Made by a program: the position numbers and the translations under genes. DNA of 64,000 nucleotides, from the NCBI RefSeq assembly GCF_041296385.1, contig NW_027184061.1, positions 1,448,501 through 1,512,500 on the forward strand, in the 5' to 3' direction. How positions within the stretch are numbered: position 1 is the first letter of the stretch; every line of letters begins with the position of its first letter. The stretch comes from Aphelocoma coerulescens (taxonomy: Eukaryota; Chordata; Aves; Passeriformes; Corvidae). Below the pieces are notes generated by a model. It did no database searches. It was not told where the DNA came from and saw only the letters and a program-made list of their open reading frames with translations. Shown here piece by piece: positions 49,965-61,839 of the stretch.

Positions 49965-51418
49965 TCACCCTAAAACAAGGTCCCCTTGAGGTATGCATCG
50001 GATCTCTCCATCCTTTTGCATCACCCACCAGGTGCAACCTGGTCCCTGAGCGAAGGCAACCCCATGGATGGGTTTGTCTTTGCTCGAAGCAGAATTAACC
50101 CAAACAGTTTTTCCAAGCATACCTCTCATGTGCACCACTGGAACCTTATCCCCGTCTGTTGTTTGTAGGGGTTTGGATTGGGCAGGGCCTTCTCGGCTGG
50201 TGGATCTTCGGGTGTTAACTAACTTGGTGACTCTTGCTAAATGCACCTCCCAGTTTTTGAAAGTCCCCCCACCCAGTGCCTTCAAGGTGGTTTTAAGCAA
50301 TCCATTACATCGCTCAACCTTCCCAGCTGCTGGTGCATGGTAAGGGATGTGGTACACCCACTCAATGCCATGTTCCCTAGCCCAGATGTTTATAAGGCAG
50401 TTCTTGAAATGAGTCCCATTATCGGACTCAATTCTCTCAGGGGTACCATGCCTCCAAAGGACTTGCTTTTCAAGGCCCAGGATGGTGTTCCGGGCAGTAG
50501 CATGAGGCACAGGGTAGGTCTCCAGCCATCCAGTGGTGGCTTCTACCATTGTGAGCACATAGCGCTTGCCTTGGCAGGTTTGAGGCAGTGTGATGTAATC
50601 AGTCTGCCGGGCCTCCCCATACTTGTATTTGGACCATTGCCCACCATACCACAGGGGCTTCACCCGCTTGGCCTGCTTGACCGCAGCGCATGTCTCACAG
50701 TCATGGATCACCTGGGAGATACTGTCCATGGTTAGATCCACCCCTCGATCTCGTGCCCACCTATAGGTGGCATCTCTGCCCTGATGGCCTGAGGCATCAT
50801 GGGCCCATCGAGCTAGGAACAACTCCCCTTTATGTTGCCAATCCAAGTCTATCTGGGACACCTCTATTTTCGCAGCCTGATCTACCTGTTTGTTGTTACG
50901 ATGTTCTTCATCAGCCCGGATCTTGGGGACGTGAGCATCTACATGACAGACATTCACGGGTAGCTTCTCTACCCGAGTGGCAATGCCTTTCCACTCCTCA
51001 GCAGCCCAGATTGGTTTTCCACTGTGCTGCCAGTTTGCCTTCTTCCACCTTTCCAGCCAACCCCACAGAGCATTGGCTACCATCCATGAATCAGTGTAGA
51101 GGTAGAGCTTTGGCCACTTCTCTCTTTCAGCAATGTCAAGACCTAATTGGACAGCTTTGAATTCAGCAAATTGGCTCAATCCACCTTCTCCTTCAGTAGC
51201 GTGTGCAACTTGTCCTGTGGGGTCCATACGGCGGCTTTCCATTTCCAGCCAGCGCCTACAATTCGGCAGGAACCATCAGTGAAGAGGGCGTATTGTCTTT
51301 CACTCTCTGGTAGCTCGTTATATGGTGGGGCTTCTTGGGCATGTGTCACTTGCTCCTCTTCTTCTTCAGAAGATAATCCAAAAGTCACACTTTCCGGCCA
51401 GTTCGTAATTATTTCCAA
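49965..51418 (-). pseudogene. RNase H and integrase of the ERV-L-like provirus
   Basis: RNase H catalytic motifs TDGSC (about 51,290) and YTDSWMV are followed by an integrase with an HHCC zinc-binding region (HDASGHQGRD...CETC) and the core DNGTHF and GKVERCNG. The longest frame spans 49,965-51,242 (425 codons). One break separates it from the RNase H start. Recently inserted, judged by the long open frame. Confidence 0.85.
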
Positions 51419-51724
51419 GATGCCAGGGCGACTTGGGTTTCCAATTCAGGTGCGCTGCATGATGAGGGCAATCCATTTGCTCCAAGTAGTGTTGGTGGCG
51501 TGATGCATGGAAGGAACCTTTCCTTGGAACATCCACCCCAGCACCAGTAGTCGGGGTGCCAGGAGGAGCTGTGCTTCTGTGCCGATTACTTCTGAGGCAG
51601 CTTGGACTCCTTCATAAGCTGCCAAGATCTCTTTCTCTGTGGGAGTGTAGTTGGCTTTGGACCCTCTGTAGCTTCAGCTCCAGAATCCCAGTGGTCAGCC
51701 CCAAGTCTCACCAGGCACCTTCTG

Positions 51725-52739
51725 TCAGAGGCTCCAGGACAGACCATTGCTCCTGGCTGCAGAGTAGAGCACGTTCTTCACGTCTGGTCCTGTCCTGACT
51801 GGGCCAAGGGCTACGGCATGAGCAATTTCCTGCTTGATCTGGGCGAAGGCTTGCTGCTGTTCAGGGCCCCAGTGGAAATCGTTCTTCTTTCGGGTAACCA
51901 GGTAGAGAGGGCTCACGATCTGTACTCAGGAATGTGCATTCTCCAAAAGCCTATGGCACCTAGGAAAGCTTGTGTTTCCTTCTTGTTGGTCAGTGGAGAC
52001 ACTGCTGTGATCTTATTGATGACCTTGGTGGGAATCTGATGTCATCCATCTTGCCACTTTACTCCCAGGAACTGGATCTCTCGGGCAGGTCCATTGACTT
52101 TGCTCTTCTTGATGACGAAACCAGCTTCCAGGAGAATTTGGATGATTCTCTCTCCTTTCTCAAATACCTCCGATGCCATGTTCCCCCACACAATGATGTC
52201 ATCAATGTACTGCAGATGTTCTGGGGCCTCACCCTCTTCCAGTGCAGCCTCGATCAGTCCATGGCAGATGGTGGGACTGTGCTTCCACCCCTGGGGCAGT
52301 CGGTTCCAGGTGTACTGCACGCCCCTCCAGGTGAAGGCAAACTGAGGCCTGCACTCTGCTGCCAGAGGAATGGAGAAAAAAGCATTAGCAATGTCAATAG
52401 TGGCGTACCACTTCGCTGCTTTGGACTCCAGCTCGTACTGGAGCTCCAACGTGTCGGGCACAGCAGTGCTCAACGATGGAGTCACTTCATTCAAGGCACG
52501 ATAGTCCACAATCTCCATTCCCCGTCAGACTTGTGCACAGGCCAGATGGGGCTGTTGAAGGGTGAGTGGGTCTTGCTGACCACCCCTTGGCTCTCCAGCT
52601 TGCAGATCATCTTGTGGATGGGAATCACAGCATCTCGATTTGTCCGATACTGCCGGCGGTGCACTGTCGAGGTGGCAATTGGCACTCGTTGCTCTTCCAC
52701 TTTCAGGAGCCCAACTGCAGAAGGATCCTCTCGATGCCA
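51725..52739 (-). pseudogene. Reverse transcriptase of the ERV-L-like provirus
   Basis: Includes the palm region with LPQGW and the YIDD catalytic box at about 52,200. Two frames overlap at 52,491-52,518, and the thumb/connection part continues to 51,725 in another frame. Frameshifts make it inactive. Confidence 0.85.
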
Positions 52740-53205
52740 TGAAGCTTTTTGCCTTTTCTTTTATACCCCTGTTATACCTTTTTACAACTTCTGTGTTCCT
52801 AGTGCTTTTTCCCTGCATTCTTGGACTTGTTTGTTAAGCTAAGAGACTAAACATTTTAGAAGCTTCGTAGCTAGAGATCAGTGTGCCCCAGACCCCAAGG
52901 TCCTCTCCAGAACACATTCTGTAAACCAAGATAGAACCATCCAGGGGAAGGTTCCTTGGGGAGGGGGGCTCACTTGAGCCTCTCATTGGGGAATCTTTGA
53001 TAGATATGCTAATTAGTAAAACCTATAATGATATACCCAATTTGGGGGGAGAGAGACAGAGAGAGACTCAGCAGAGTGCATCTCGATGCATATGACCTGG
53101 ACATGTGCACCTAAAGATCCTTAAAATAAATACCAAGGTAAAATCCCTTTTCCCCTTCTAACCGTGTATGACTCTTGATTTTAAGACCAGGAAAAGGCAT
53201 CACTC
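52740..53205 (+). mobile_element. Nested LTR within the pol gene
   Basis: AT-rich block with AAAATAAATACC near its right end, splitting the protease and reverse transcriptase frames of the ERV-L-like element. The outer bases form TGCC...GGCA. No clear target duplication was found. Confidence 0.55.
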
Positions 53206-53547
53206 TGATAGTCCAGGCAGGGTGTTCAATTGCCTAATGCCCTCTGCCTCCACAGCAGCAATCCCAAATATCCACCTGAGTCCTTTCGGGTCTTTGTAAT
53301 AGCCATTCCGAAGGAAGTCTATGCCCAGAATACACGGGGCCTCTGGGCCAGTCACAATCGGATGCTTTTGCCACTCTTTCCCAGTCAGGCTTAACGCGGC
53401 GTTTGGTGCTCGAAGCACGAGCTCTGGCGTGCCCCAGGTCAGAGATAGTCCAGCTGCGTTACTTCTGTGCGTCACAGAACCGACTTCAGGATCAGGAAAA
53501 GAGCTGCTTGCTGGGCTAGCTAGCCGGCTTCTCGGCAGAGGGAACAT
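53206..53547 (-). pseudogene. Protease end of the ERV-L-like provirus
   Basis: Encodes a stretch with CILGIDFLRNGYY, typical of the C-terminal half of a retroviral aspartic protease. The catalytic DTG is not present in what remains. Confidence 0.65.
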
Positions 53548-53575
53548 GGCAGGAGCCGATGGGATCGGCTCACGT

Positions 53576-55053
53576 TAGCTCGGAGACAAAGGAAGAGAGA
53601 GGCTGTTCAGGTTTGACTTGTAACAGGTTTATTGTTAGCAGTTTCGCTACCCAAACGAGCTCGGAAGGCTGGAATCCCATGTGTTGGTATGTGATGGGAT
53701 TGGTGGGATCGGCTACTGAGGCTTTTCCCTCAGTTTTATAGGGAATTTGAAAACCCTGGTGAAAGGGGAAACAACCAATGAGTTACAAGCCAGGGGGAGG
53801 ACACAATGTCACAAGAACCACTGGGGGGGAAACCGAGAGGCGGGAGTTATAACAGAACCAATGAACGACTGAGTAACCGAGAATTTTCCCGAACCAAGGG
53901 AGGTGGCTTGGACCCGGGCACCGCCCAGGGGGTGCAGCTTAGGCTTCTGAGCCGCCCATCGACCTCTGAGTCAGCCTCTTTGGGGAACTCGATCCAGGGG
54001 AGGGGCTGGGATTGATTGGCATTACACAGCCCCAGCCCTGCAGTGGGCTGGGTCACACCAACATCTCCCCCTTCTTTATTACTTTGAAATGAGGGGGAAG
54101 GCTGAAGGGATTTCAAAACCAAACACTTAAGAATGGGAATGGCTACTAAAATTAACAACTCCATCAAGAAACCCCATACAATGTCCTTGATAATGGAAGG
54201 AATCCTCCTGCTGGAGATCCCGGTGCAGAGGAGGAGCTGCAGCAGCAGGTGGGACAGCAGCAGGTAGGATGTCATCACGCTGTCAAGGGAGGTAACTTTA
54301 GGAACAGTGTAAGACAAATAAAATTAATACAAATACAATTAACTTAAATAACAATGGCTCCCTTGGACTGCCCCTCTTTCAAAACAAAATGAGGGGTCAT
54401 TTTGGGAAGGGAGACACATTTTAAGGAGACTGGGAGGTGGAGGATTTGTTTTTCAGGCCTGGAGGAGGAGTCTTTTTTCCAGGTGGCTTGGTTTTTCTTC
54501 TTTTCCAGGCTGTGGCAGCTTCTTTCCTTTGTTTGGCATCCACAGGTGGTCTCAAAAAGGGTTTGATCCACTTCCCAGGGATCCATCTTGGACCCTCTGG
54601 GGTGGAAACACACCTGTAGCCTCTACCCCGGGTGACTAGAGGGTACAGGCCACGTATTTGTAAAGTGTCAGGGTCTTTTATTAGGACCTCCGGTCTCTCA
54701 GTCAGTTTATGTTTGGCAGAGTTTGTGAAGTGCCTCATGATGGGAGAATCAGGTTCCTCATAGGAACAGTTTAAAAAGTTCAAAGTGAACAACGCTTTGG
54801 ACAGTCTTGTGATGGGGGCAGAGATCTCATTGCCACCTTTTTGTTGTTCTAGCAGTCTTTTTAGTGTCTGATGTTTCCTCTCTACAATGGCTTGGCCTGT
54901 GGGCGAGTGAGGGATGCCAGTGATGTGATCCACACCCCACTCACTCATTGTAGATACAAAAGTGCTGCTAGCAAGGATTTTCTTGCTATTTTGTAAGTCC
55001 ATGAGAGACGTTTCTCTCTCACAGAAGAGGTAGCAGGGTATGTAAACAACCAA
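53576..55053 (-). mobile_element. 3' part of a class II (ERVK-like) provirus
   Basis: On the minus strand: integrase C-terminus (55,053-54,421, with the HSPTGQAIVERKH motif of beta-type integrases), a short membrane-spanning frame (about 54,317-54,080) that may be the end of env, a polypurine tract AAGAAGGGGGAGA, and an LTR from TGTTGGTG (about 54,063) to about 53,576 with TATAAAACTGAG and CAATAAA. Gag and most of pol are missing. Confidence 0.72.
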
Positions 55054-55317
55054 GCCACCTGCAACCTTGAAAAGTTTTGTTTATAGTATAGTAGAAAAAT
55101 CTTTTGACAATGGATGTTTTAGGATTTCAGCCAATCACCCCAAGGGGAGGCTGATCCTTTGTCCAATTAGACTATGAAGAAAAAAGTCTGTAAAAGAGTG
55201 TGTAAAATAATTAAATAAATCAATCTTGCTGCACAATTCCTGCCTGCTGGATCTTCTCTCCTCCTCCTCCCTATGGCTGAGGGACACGGTGATACACCCT
55301 AGGGCCTAGGCCTGCGG
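54949..55317 (+). mobile_element. LTR inserted in the ERVK-like integrase
   Basis: Starts TGTAGATACAAA inside the integrase frame and is close to the LTR at 8,505-8,872 of the left arm. GTAAAAG and AAATAAA boxes are present. The two copies lie in mirrored orientation but their flanks differ. Confidence 0.65.
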
Positions 55318-56219
55318 TAATATTTGGTGCATGCAAACGTGATCTGCACGCTGAGACGTGTCCTGCACGCTGGAAGCCAAGCCGAATTTCCTTAGAGGTA
55401 TGCTTTTTCTAAATTCTCGTGTTTATTCTCTCTTTGCCCCCTCCAGCCCTTGTCCCCCTCCCGGAGGTTTGTGGGGCGCTGCTGTCCCTCAGCCCTTCCT
55501 GCCCCGGCACCCGCGGCCGCTCCGGTGCCCTCAGGCCCCGGCTCGAAGCGAAACCACAAAACCCTCTGGAAAGAAAGCCGGTCTGGGGGAAAACCCTGCA
55601 GGGGGGATTGAATGCCACGGACAGCGATTGCTGAGAGTTGGAGATTCCAAACGCTCCAAGGGGCCGGAGGGAACCGCTCTGCGGCCTCGGGGCCTCCCTG
55701 GGGCACCGCGGGGACCCCCGAGCAGAGCGACTCTTCCCGCCCCCAAAATCCGCAGCTTTGGGTCAGCTGAGGAAAAGAGCTGGCAAAAGGGGCTGGAAAG
55801 GGGCTGGAGCCCGAGGGGACCCCTCAGCCATGGCCCGGAGCAGCCGCAGGAAAATGCCCCGGAAACCAAGGAAATCAATGGAAGTAATGAGGAATTTTGG
55901 AACTCTTCCCGCTGCTGTTTCCAGAAGGTCCCGGCCGGGTCCTGTTGGGAGGAGCCAGGGGCGGGGAGGGGCCTCAGGGCTTAACTGGGGAGAAAAGTTG
56001 AATTGGGGCAAGGAAACTTTAATGGTGGGGAGAAAATGTGAATGGAGGGGATTTGAATGGGAGGGGATGATTTGAACTGGGCAGAGAAAATGAAGTGGGG
56101 GAGGAGCCCCCCAGCCCTCGGCTGTGCCCCGAAGGTGCTGCCAGTGGTTCCCCTGCTCCCACCCCCCGGGCTGGGGGCGCGGAGCTGCCGCTGCTCCCCA
56201 GGAATGCCACGGGATAAAA
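55318..56219. other. Conserved arm block without a recognised gene (right)
   Basis: From about 55,603 this mirrors 7,311-7,945. The first 285 bp are found only here. No gene is recognised. Confidence 0.45.
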
Positions 56220-56960
56220 ACTCCACTCAAGCTTTTATGTTCCCAGTCATTCCCAATAAGATCCCAGTTGCCCCCAGCATGGTCCCAGTTGTTCCCAGGC
56301 ATGCCCTGTTATGGTTCCTTTCACTCTCAGTCCCTCCCAGTAGGAGTCAGGTACAGCCCCAGTCACTTCCCGTATGAACCCAGCAACTCCCAGTCAGTCC
56401 CTCTATGATGCCTTTTGCCCCCATCATGGTCCCAGTTGCTCTAAGCATGATCCCAGTATGAGTCCAGTCACCCCCAGTATGATTCCAGGTAACTTCCCAG
56501 TGTGAGTCTGGTTTGATCCCTGTCACCCCCCAGTATGATCCCAGTCACTCCCAGATACTCCCAGAACTATGCCAGTCACTGCAACATGACCCTGTCACTC
56601 CCAGTATGATCCCAGTATGACCCCAGTAGGGGCCAGCTGCTCCCAGGATGATCCCAGTTGCCCCCTGCATCTTTCCAATTGCGCCCTTTCACCACCGCTG
56701 TGGTTCCAGTCTCCCAGAATGATTCCAGTCAGTCTCAGTATGATCCAAACCACTCCCAGTATATCCCAGCAGCACCCATTGGACCTCAGCATGTTCCCAG
56801 GAGCCCTCAGTGTGGTCCCAATATATCCCAGTATAATCCCTGGTGTCCCAAATCTGGCCCTGCACAGTCCTGATCTGAGTCCCAGTGTATCCTCCTGTCC
56901 CATTCTGTCCCAGTCCGTCCCATTCTGTCCCAGTCCATCCCATTCTGTCCCAGTCCATTC
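56220..56960. repeat. MHC-type minisatellite (right)
   Basis: Mirror of 6,600-7,310. It is followed by a C homopolymer of about 20 bases (57,004-57,020). Confidence 0.9.
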
Positions 56961-57044
56961 CGGTCCCTTCCTGGCAGCCGCTGCCGTTTCCCAGATCCTT
57001 CTTCCCCCCCCCCCCCCCCCATCAAAGCTGCCCCCCCACCCCCC

Positions 57045-57384
57045 AAGATGCTGACGGGGATCGGGGGCTTCGTGTTGGGCTTTGTCTTCCTGGCGCTGGG
57101 GCTCGGCTTCTACCTGCACAAGCAGGTGATGGGAGGGGCCCGGGGATCGTGTCCCCCCTCCCCCGGAGCTCTGTGCTCCCCCGGGTGTGCCCCAGCCCGG
57201 TGTCACCCCCTTTGCTCTGCCCACAGAGCTCCTGAGCCGCAGGCGGCCGCAGCCCCTCCCCGTGGCCACGGGCCCGGCCGGGACCCCCCGCTCCGTCCCC
57301 GCGATGATTTTGGGGGGTCGTGTGTCCCCACAAGCCCTGCTGCCACTCTGCCCCCACCCGGCTTCTCAAAGGGTTGCCAATAAA
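57045..57384 (+). pseudogene. MHC class II beta chain 3' end (right)
   Basis: Transmembrane exon ends at 57,125 (MLTGIGGFVLGFVFLALG, then LGFYLHKQ), tail exon starts at 57,227 with Ser-Ser and stop at 57,233-57,235, AATAAA at 57,379-57,384. As on the left, no 5' exons are present. Confidence 0.8.
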
Positions 57385-57706
57385 ACTTCCCAGTTTGGGC
57401 TGGTCCCGTTTATTGGTGGGCACTGGGGAGGGACTCTGAGGAAACTGAGCGGGAGCCGAGATTGGAGGGGGCAGAACCGACCCTGGGATGGATCGGGAAT
57501 GGGGACCCCCCTGTGTCCCCACCGTGTCACCCCGCTCTCGGGGGCCCTTGGGAAGCACCTGAACGCCAACACCAGAGAACCGCAAAACGTGCCGGGACGC
57601 CCCTAAATCCCACAGCCCCCAACGACCCCCAAATCCCACAGAAAAAGTCCCCTCAAAAGAGCCCCGAAGAAAGGCGCCAATCAGAGACAGCGCATGACAA
57701 GCTTCA

Positions 57707-57749
57707 GCCAATCAGAGCGCGCGGCGCTGGTGACTCACCAGTTGCCAGG
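57707..57749 (-). promoter_or_regulatory. MHC class II-type X-Y module 5 (right arm, PIM side)
   Basis: Mirror of module 1: CCTGGCAACTGGTGAGTCAC and CTGATTGGC on the minus strand. Confidence 0.7.
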
Positions 57750-58299
57750 CAGACCCGCAGCGCTCAGCGCTCCCCACCCGGACCCCACCTGCGCCCCCCC
57801 CTCGCCCCCAGCGCCCCCCGCCAGGGGAATTTGAGGAGGGGGCGCGTGGGGGGCGCCCAGGCCGGGCCCAGAGCCCAGCGCTGCCCCAGCCCGACCTGTC
57901 CCGGCTCCGTCCCGGCTCCTCCCGCGGGATGCGGCCGCGTTGGGAAAACGGGGGGCCAAGGGTGGGCGCTGGGCCCGGGGGGAGCAGGAGAAGGGATGGG
58001 AGAGGAGGAGAAGGAGAAGGAGGCATATTTTAATGATATTTTATTGAGTCTCATGTTTTAGAGACCAGGATCAATACTCCCCGGCCGTCAGGGCGAGTCC
58101 CTCAGGGCTGCGGGGCCCTGCTGCCGGCTCACCCCGTGCCAGCCCAGCGCCAGCGCTCAGCGGGGCTTTGGCTTCCCGTGCCCTTTCCCGTGTCCCCAGC
58201 CCAGCGTCACCAACCCCGTGTCCCCAGGTCGTGCCCCACCCCTGCCCCCCTCCCCCTTTGTCGAGACACGGAGGATGAGAATTTCCCCACCATCCACCC

Positions 58300-58535
58300 C
58301 AAGAGTTCCCTCGAGGCCATTTCCTCTCGTGCTTTCCCTTGGCAGCAGAGCCCCACCCCTCCTGGCTGCGCCCTCCTGTCAGGGACTTGGGGAGAGCCAG
58401 GTCCCCCCTGAGCCTCCTTTCCTCCAGGCTCAGCGCCCTCAGATCCCTCAGCTGCCCCTCAGAAGTCCTCCAGAGCCTTCCCCAGCTCCATTCCCATCTC
58501 TGGACGTGCTCCAGCCCCTCCATGTCTTTCTTGAA
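58300..58535 (-). mobile_element. CR1 LINE 3' fragment (right)
   Basis: Mirror of 5,030-5,290, upstream of the PIM-like gene. Confidence 0.6.
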
Positions 58536-59009
58536 GTTTGAAGCCCAATCGCTGCCCTGTCGCTGCAGGTGCCAAAACCGCAGGGAGACTCCTTGGAAAT
58601 GGGGGTAGAGAGGAGCCCTTCAAAGGGAAACGTGTGCAAAACTGCTGCCAATGGCCGAGCGGGTTTGGTGTGGCTGCGGGAGCAAGAGATGCTCCGGGAC
58701 TCCGCCTCGGCCCCGCAGCGGAGCGGCCCGTGCTGCCCCGGGGCGCGCGGGGCTCGGCCGTGGGGCGCGCGGGGGGGAACGGACACACGGGCACCGGACA
58801 CACGGACACGCGGACAAACGCTCCCAGCGCTTCAGCGGCAGCAGCGGCAGCAGCGGCAGCAGCGCAAAAGCAGCGAGTCTACGAACCCTCTGCGTCCCTT
58901 CTCCTGCTCCTCCTCTCCCTCTCCCAGTGTCTCGCACCCTCTCCCGCTCTCCCTTTGGTTCCCCAACCCCCCCTCCCGCGGCCTCCCTCTCCCCAGGCCC
59001 GGCCGGGCC

Positions 59010-61551
59010 ATGCCCCCGGCCCGCCCCCGGCCCCGGGCGGGGCTGCCCCCTCCCCGCCCCCGGGCGTCCCGCCGCGGTCCCGCCTCCGCCCGGCTCTCGC
59101 CGTCCTGGCTGTGGCGCTGCTGGGCGGGCATCAGTGCCTGGCTCCTGGGCACCATCGCCAGCCCCTGGCTCCGGCTGGCCCGACCCCGACCCCGGCCCCG
59201 GCCCCGGTCCCGGCCTCGGCTCCTCCCGGGGCCCGCCGGGGACACAGGCGGCGCGGCCGCTCCCGCCGCCTCCGCAGCGTCTTCCCCGCTCCGAGCTCCG
59301 CCGCTCTTGAGCGCGGTCGCCGGCCCCGAGCCGCCGGTGTCCCCTCCAAAAGAGCCCCCATGTGGGGATGGCCGGCCCGGGGCGGTTGAGCGGCGCTCGG
59401 GGGCCGTTCCTGGCCCCGGGCCGAGCGCTGACGGCCGCGTCTCGCGGGCACGGAAGGCGCAGCAGGGCCTGAAGGAGCGCTACCGGCTGGGTTCGCTGCT
59501 GGGGCGCGGCGGCTTCGGCAGCGTCTTCGCGGCCACGCGGCTCTCGGACGGCGCCCCGGTGAGTGGCGGGGCCGGCGGCGGGCGCAGGAGGCGGGGGGCA
59601 AAGGAGGAGGAGAAGGAGCATGCGGCTGGGCACGGCGGGCGGCGAGCTCAGCCCGCTGCTCCCCTTGCCTTGCAGGTGGCCATCAAACGGGTGCCGCGGA
59701 ACCGCATCGGCCATTGGGGCGAGCTGGTGAGTGAGCGAGGGGCAGCGGGAGAAGCCGGGGCGCGACGGGCGGCGATGAGCCGAGGCCCGGCAGGGTGGAA
59801 GCCGCCAGAACGCCTCGAGGGAGAGCGGCCGTGGGGCCAGCGGAGCGCGCAGAGCGTCCCCGGCTGGCTGAGGGCTTCCCGAGCCCCGGCACGGCATCAG
59901 CCCCGCTGACGGCACCGTGCTCCTCCCGCAGCCCGACGGCACCCGAGCACCACTGGAGATCGTGCTGCTGGACAAGGTGTCCGCTGGCTTCCCTGGCATC
60001 GTCCAGCTCCACGAGTGGCTGGAGCTCCCCAGCAACGTGGTGATGGTGCTGGAGCGCCCGGAGCGGTGTCAGGACCTCCTTCGCTTCATTCGGGCACGGG
60101 GCTTCCTGTGCGAGGAGGTGGCGCGGCACCTGTTCCGCCAGGTGCTGGAGGCCGTGCGGCACTGCACCAGCTGCGGGGTCCTGCACCGGGACATCAAACC
60201 GGAGAACATCCTGGTCGACCTGGCCACCGGGCAGGCCAAACTCATCGACTTTGGCTGTGGCACCTACCTGCAAGCCGCAGCCTACACCAGCTTTGCAGGT
60301 GAGCCCACGCAGGGGGAGGCTCCTGGTAGCGGCATCTCACAGCCCAACATCTCACGGCCCAACATCTCACAGCCCAACATCTCACAGCCCAACATCTCAT
60401 GGCCCAGCATCTCACAGCCCAACATCTCACAGCCCAAGCTGGCTGTGTCAGGGGGGGATTCTCCATTTTGCTGCCAGTCATGGCAGCTGGAGTCTTCAGC
60501 TGAGCTGCTTTTGAGCGGCGCTGGCTGAGGGGCCATCTTCCAGCCCTGCTGGCAGCCTTCGCCAGCCACTCTGCCCAGGACTGGCACTGGCGCTGGGGCA
60601 GCCAGCGCCACAGAAACACCCGTGGGTGGGGGTAGCAGAGAGGGGGGGCCAGAACCTGTGCTCCAGCCCGTTTGGTGTGCAGGCGAGACAGGGCTCGGAC
60701 TGCTCTGCTGCCCGTGGTTGCCTTGGCTTAAGAATGGTTTCTGGGGCAGTGCAGGCAGGGAGGATGAAAGCGTGGTTTTTCCCCAGCACCAAGTGGGGTT
60801 TTCCTTTTCATGGAATGCTCGGGCCTTGCCAGGGCTTCCGCTGCCCTCTTGCGACACCAGTGGCTTCTTTTCCAACCCCCAGTTTGTACACAAGTCCCAG
60901 GTGCTGGCCAGAGGGCAGCGGGTCACGTCGCGTGCCGCTGCTGCGGCCCCCGCATGCCCAGGGATGCTGGGGCGAGGCTCTGGGAGCAGGCAGCGTCCCC
61001 CTGAAGAACTCCATCTCTATTCCATAGGAACACCATCCTACAGCCCTCCGGAATGGACCCAGTTGAGGCAGCGACCGTCTGGTCCCTGGGCATCGTGCTG
61101 CACCAGATGGTCTGCGGGGAGCACCCTTTCAGGAGGGGCTGGAACAGCACCTGGGGCCGGCTCTCGCTCCCACGACGGCTCTCTCCAGGTGGATCCTCAT
61201 CTCTGCAGCATGGGGGGAATAGCAGTGCTGGGAGACAGCAGCGGGCTCAGGAGCATCCCACACTGGCAGCTGCTGAGGAGGTGGCAATGTCCTGCTCTCC
61301 TGCTCTCCTCCAAAAGAAAGAATTGATGGCAAAGTTTAGGCACAGCCCTGAGCACACACAGCACGGCCTGGCCATGGCAAGAGTGGGGCAAAGCGGACAG
61401 GAGCCTTCTGCAACTGACTGGTGCTTTCTGCTTTCTCTCCGCAGAGTGCCAGAATCTCATCCGACGGTGTTTATCCGTGCTCTCCTCGGAAAGGCCCTCA
61501 TTAGAAGACCTGTCCTGTGATCCTTGGATGCAGGATATTCGCGTGCCATAG
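59010..61551 (+). pseudogene. PIM1-like kinase with frameshift in exon 4 (right arm)
   Basis: Exons 59010-59558, 59676-59726, 59932-60298, 61028-61188 and 61445-61551. The first three are open and nearly identical to the left copy, with four more residues in a Pro-Arg repeat. Exon 4 is 161 nt against 177 on the left: 16 bases that encode the GWYYG part just before EAATVWSLG are missing, so the frame shifts inside the activation-segment/alpha-F region. The normal C-lobe is lost. The P-loop, catalytic HRD and DFG remain, so a truncated protein is possible, but it should not fold as a full kinase. Likely a young pseudogene. Confidence 0.87.
60333..60437 (+). repeat. 15-bp minisatellite in PIM-like intron 3 (right)
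   Basis: Seven copies of CATCTCACAGCCCAA with few changes, against about five on the left. Confidence 0.92.
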
Positions 61552-61839
61552 GAGAAGGGAGAGAGCCACACGCACGCTTTGACCCAGGGAGCCGGTAAGT
61601 TCCAGCTGCACACGCGCCTTGGCAAGAAGCAGCAAAGAAAGGCAGAGTTTTTGTCCTGCCTGAATCGCTGCGCAGGGCTCCTCAGCTGGGCACACGCAGC
61701 CCTGCTGCTGGAGCTGAGCTGCTCTTCCCAGCACTGGTGGCCCCCACGCCAGCTGCTTTTGCTTGTCCTGCTTCAGCGACAGCCGGGGCCCTGGGCAGAG
61801 CACTGACAGCCTGCTCCAGCCCCAGGGAAGAAGGAGCCC

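Larger units (their letters stand above)
48870..53547 (-). mobile_element. Truncated ERV-L-like provirus
   Basis: On the minus strand: end of protease, reverse transcriptase, RNase H, integrase and a 3' LTR. The 5' LTR, gag and most of protease are missing, cut at about 53,547 where an ERVK-like LTR abuts. A foreign LTR is nested at about 52,740-53,205. It has no counterpart in the left arm, so it arrived after the arms formed or was lost from the left. Confidence 0.8.

Noticed and set aside
49986..52842. Plus-strand frames of up to 290 codons
   Set aside because: They are shadows of the minus-strand retroviral pol region.
58620..60035. Open frame of 471 codons antisense to the right PIM-like gene
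   Set aside because: It crosses PIM exons and introns on the wrong strand; high GC removes stops.
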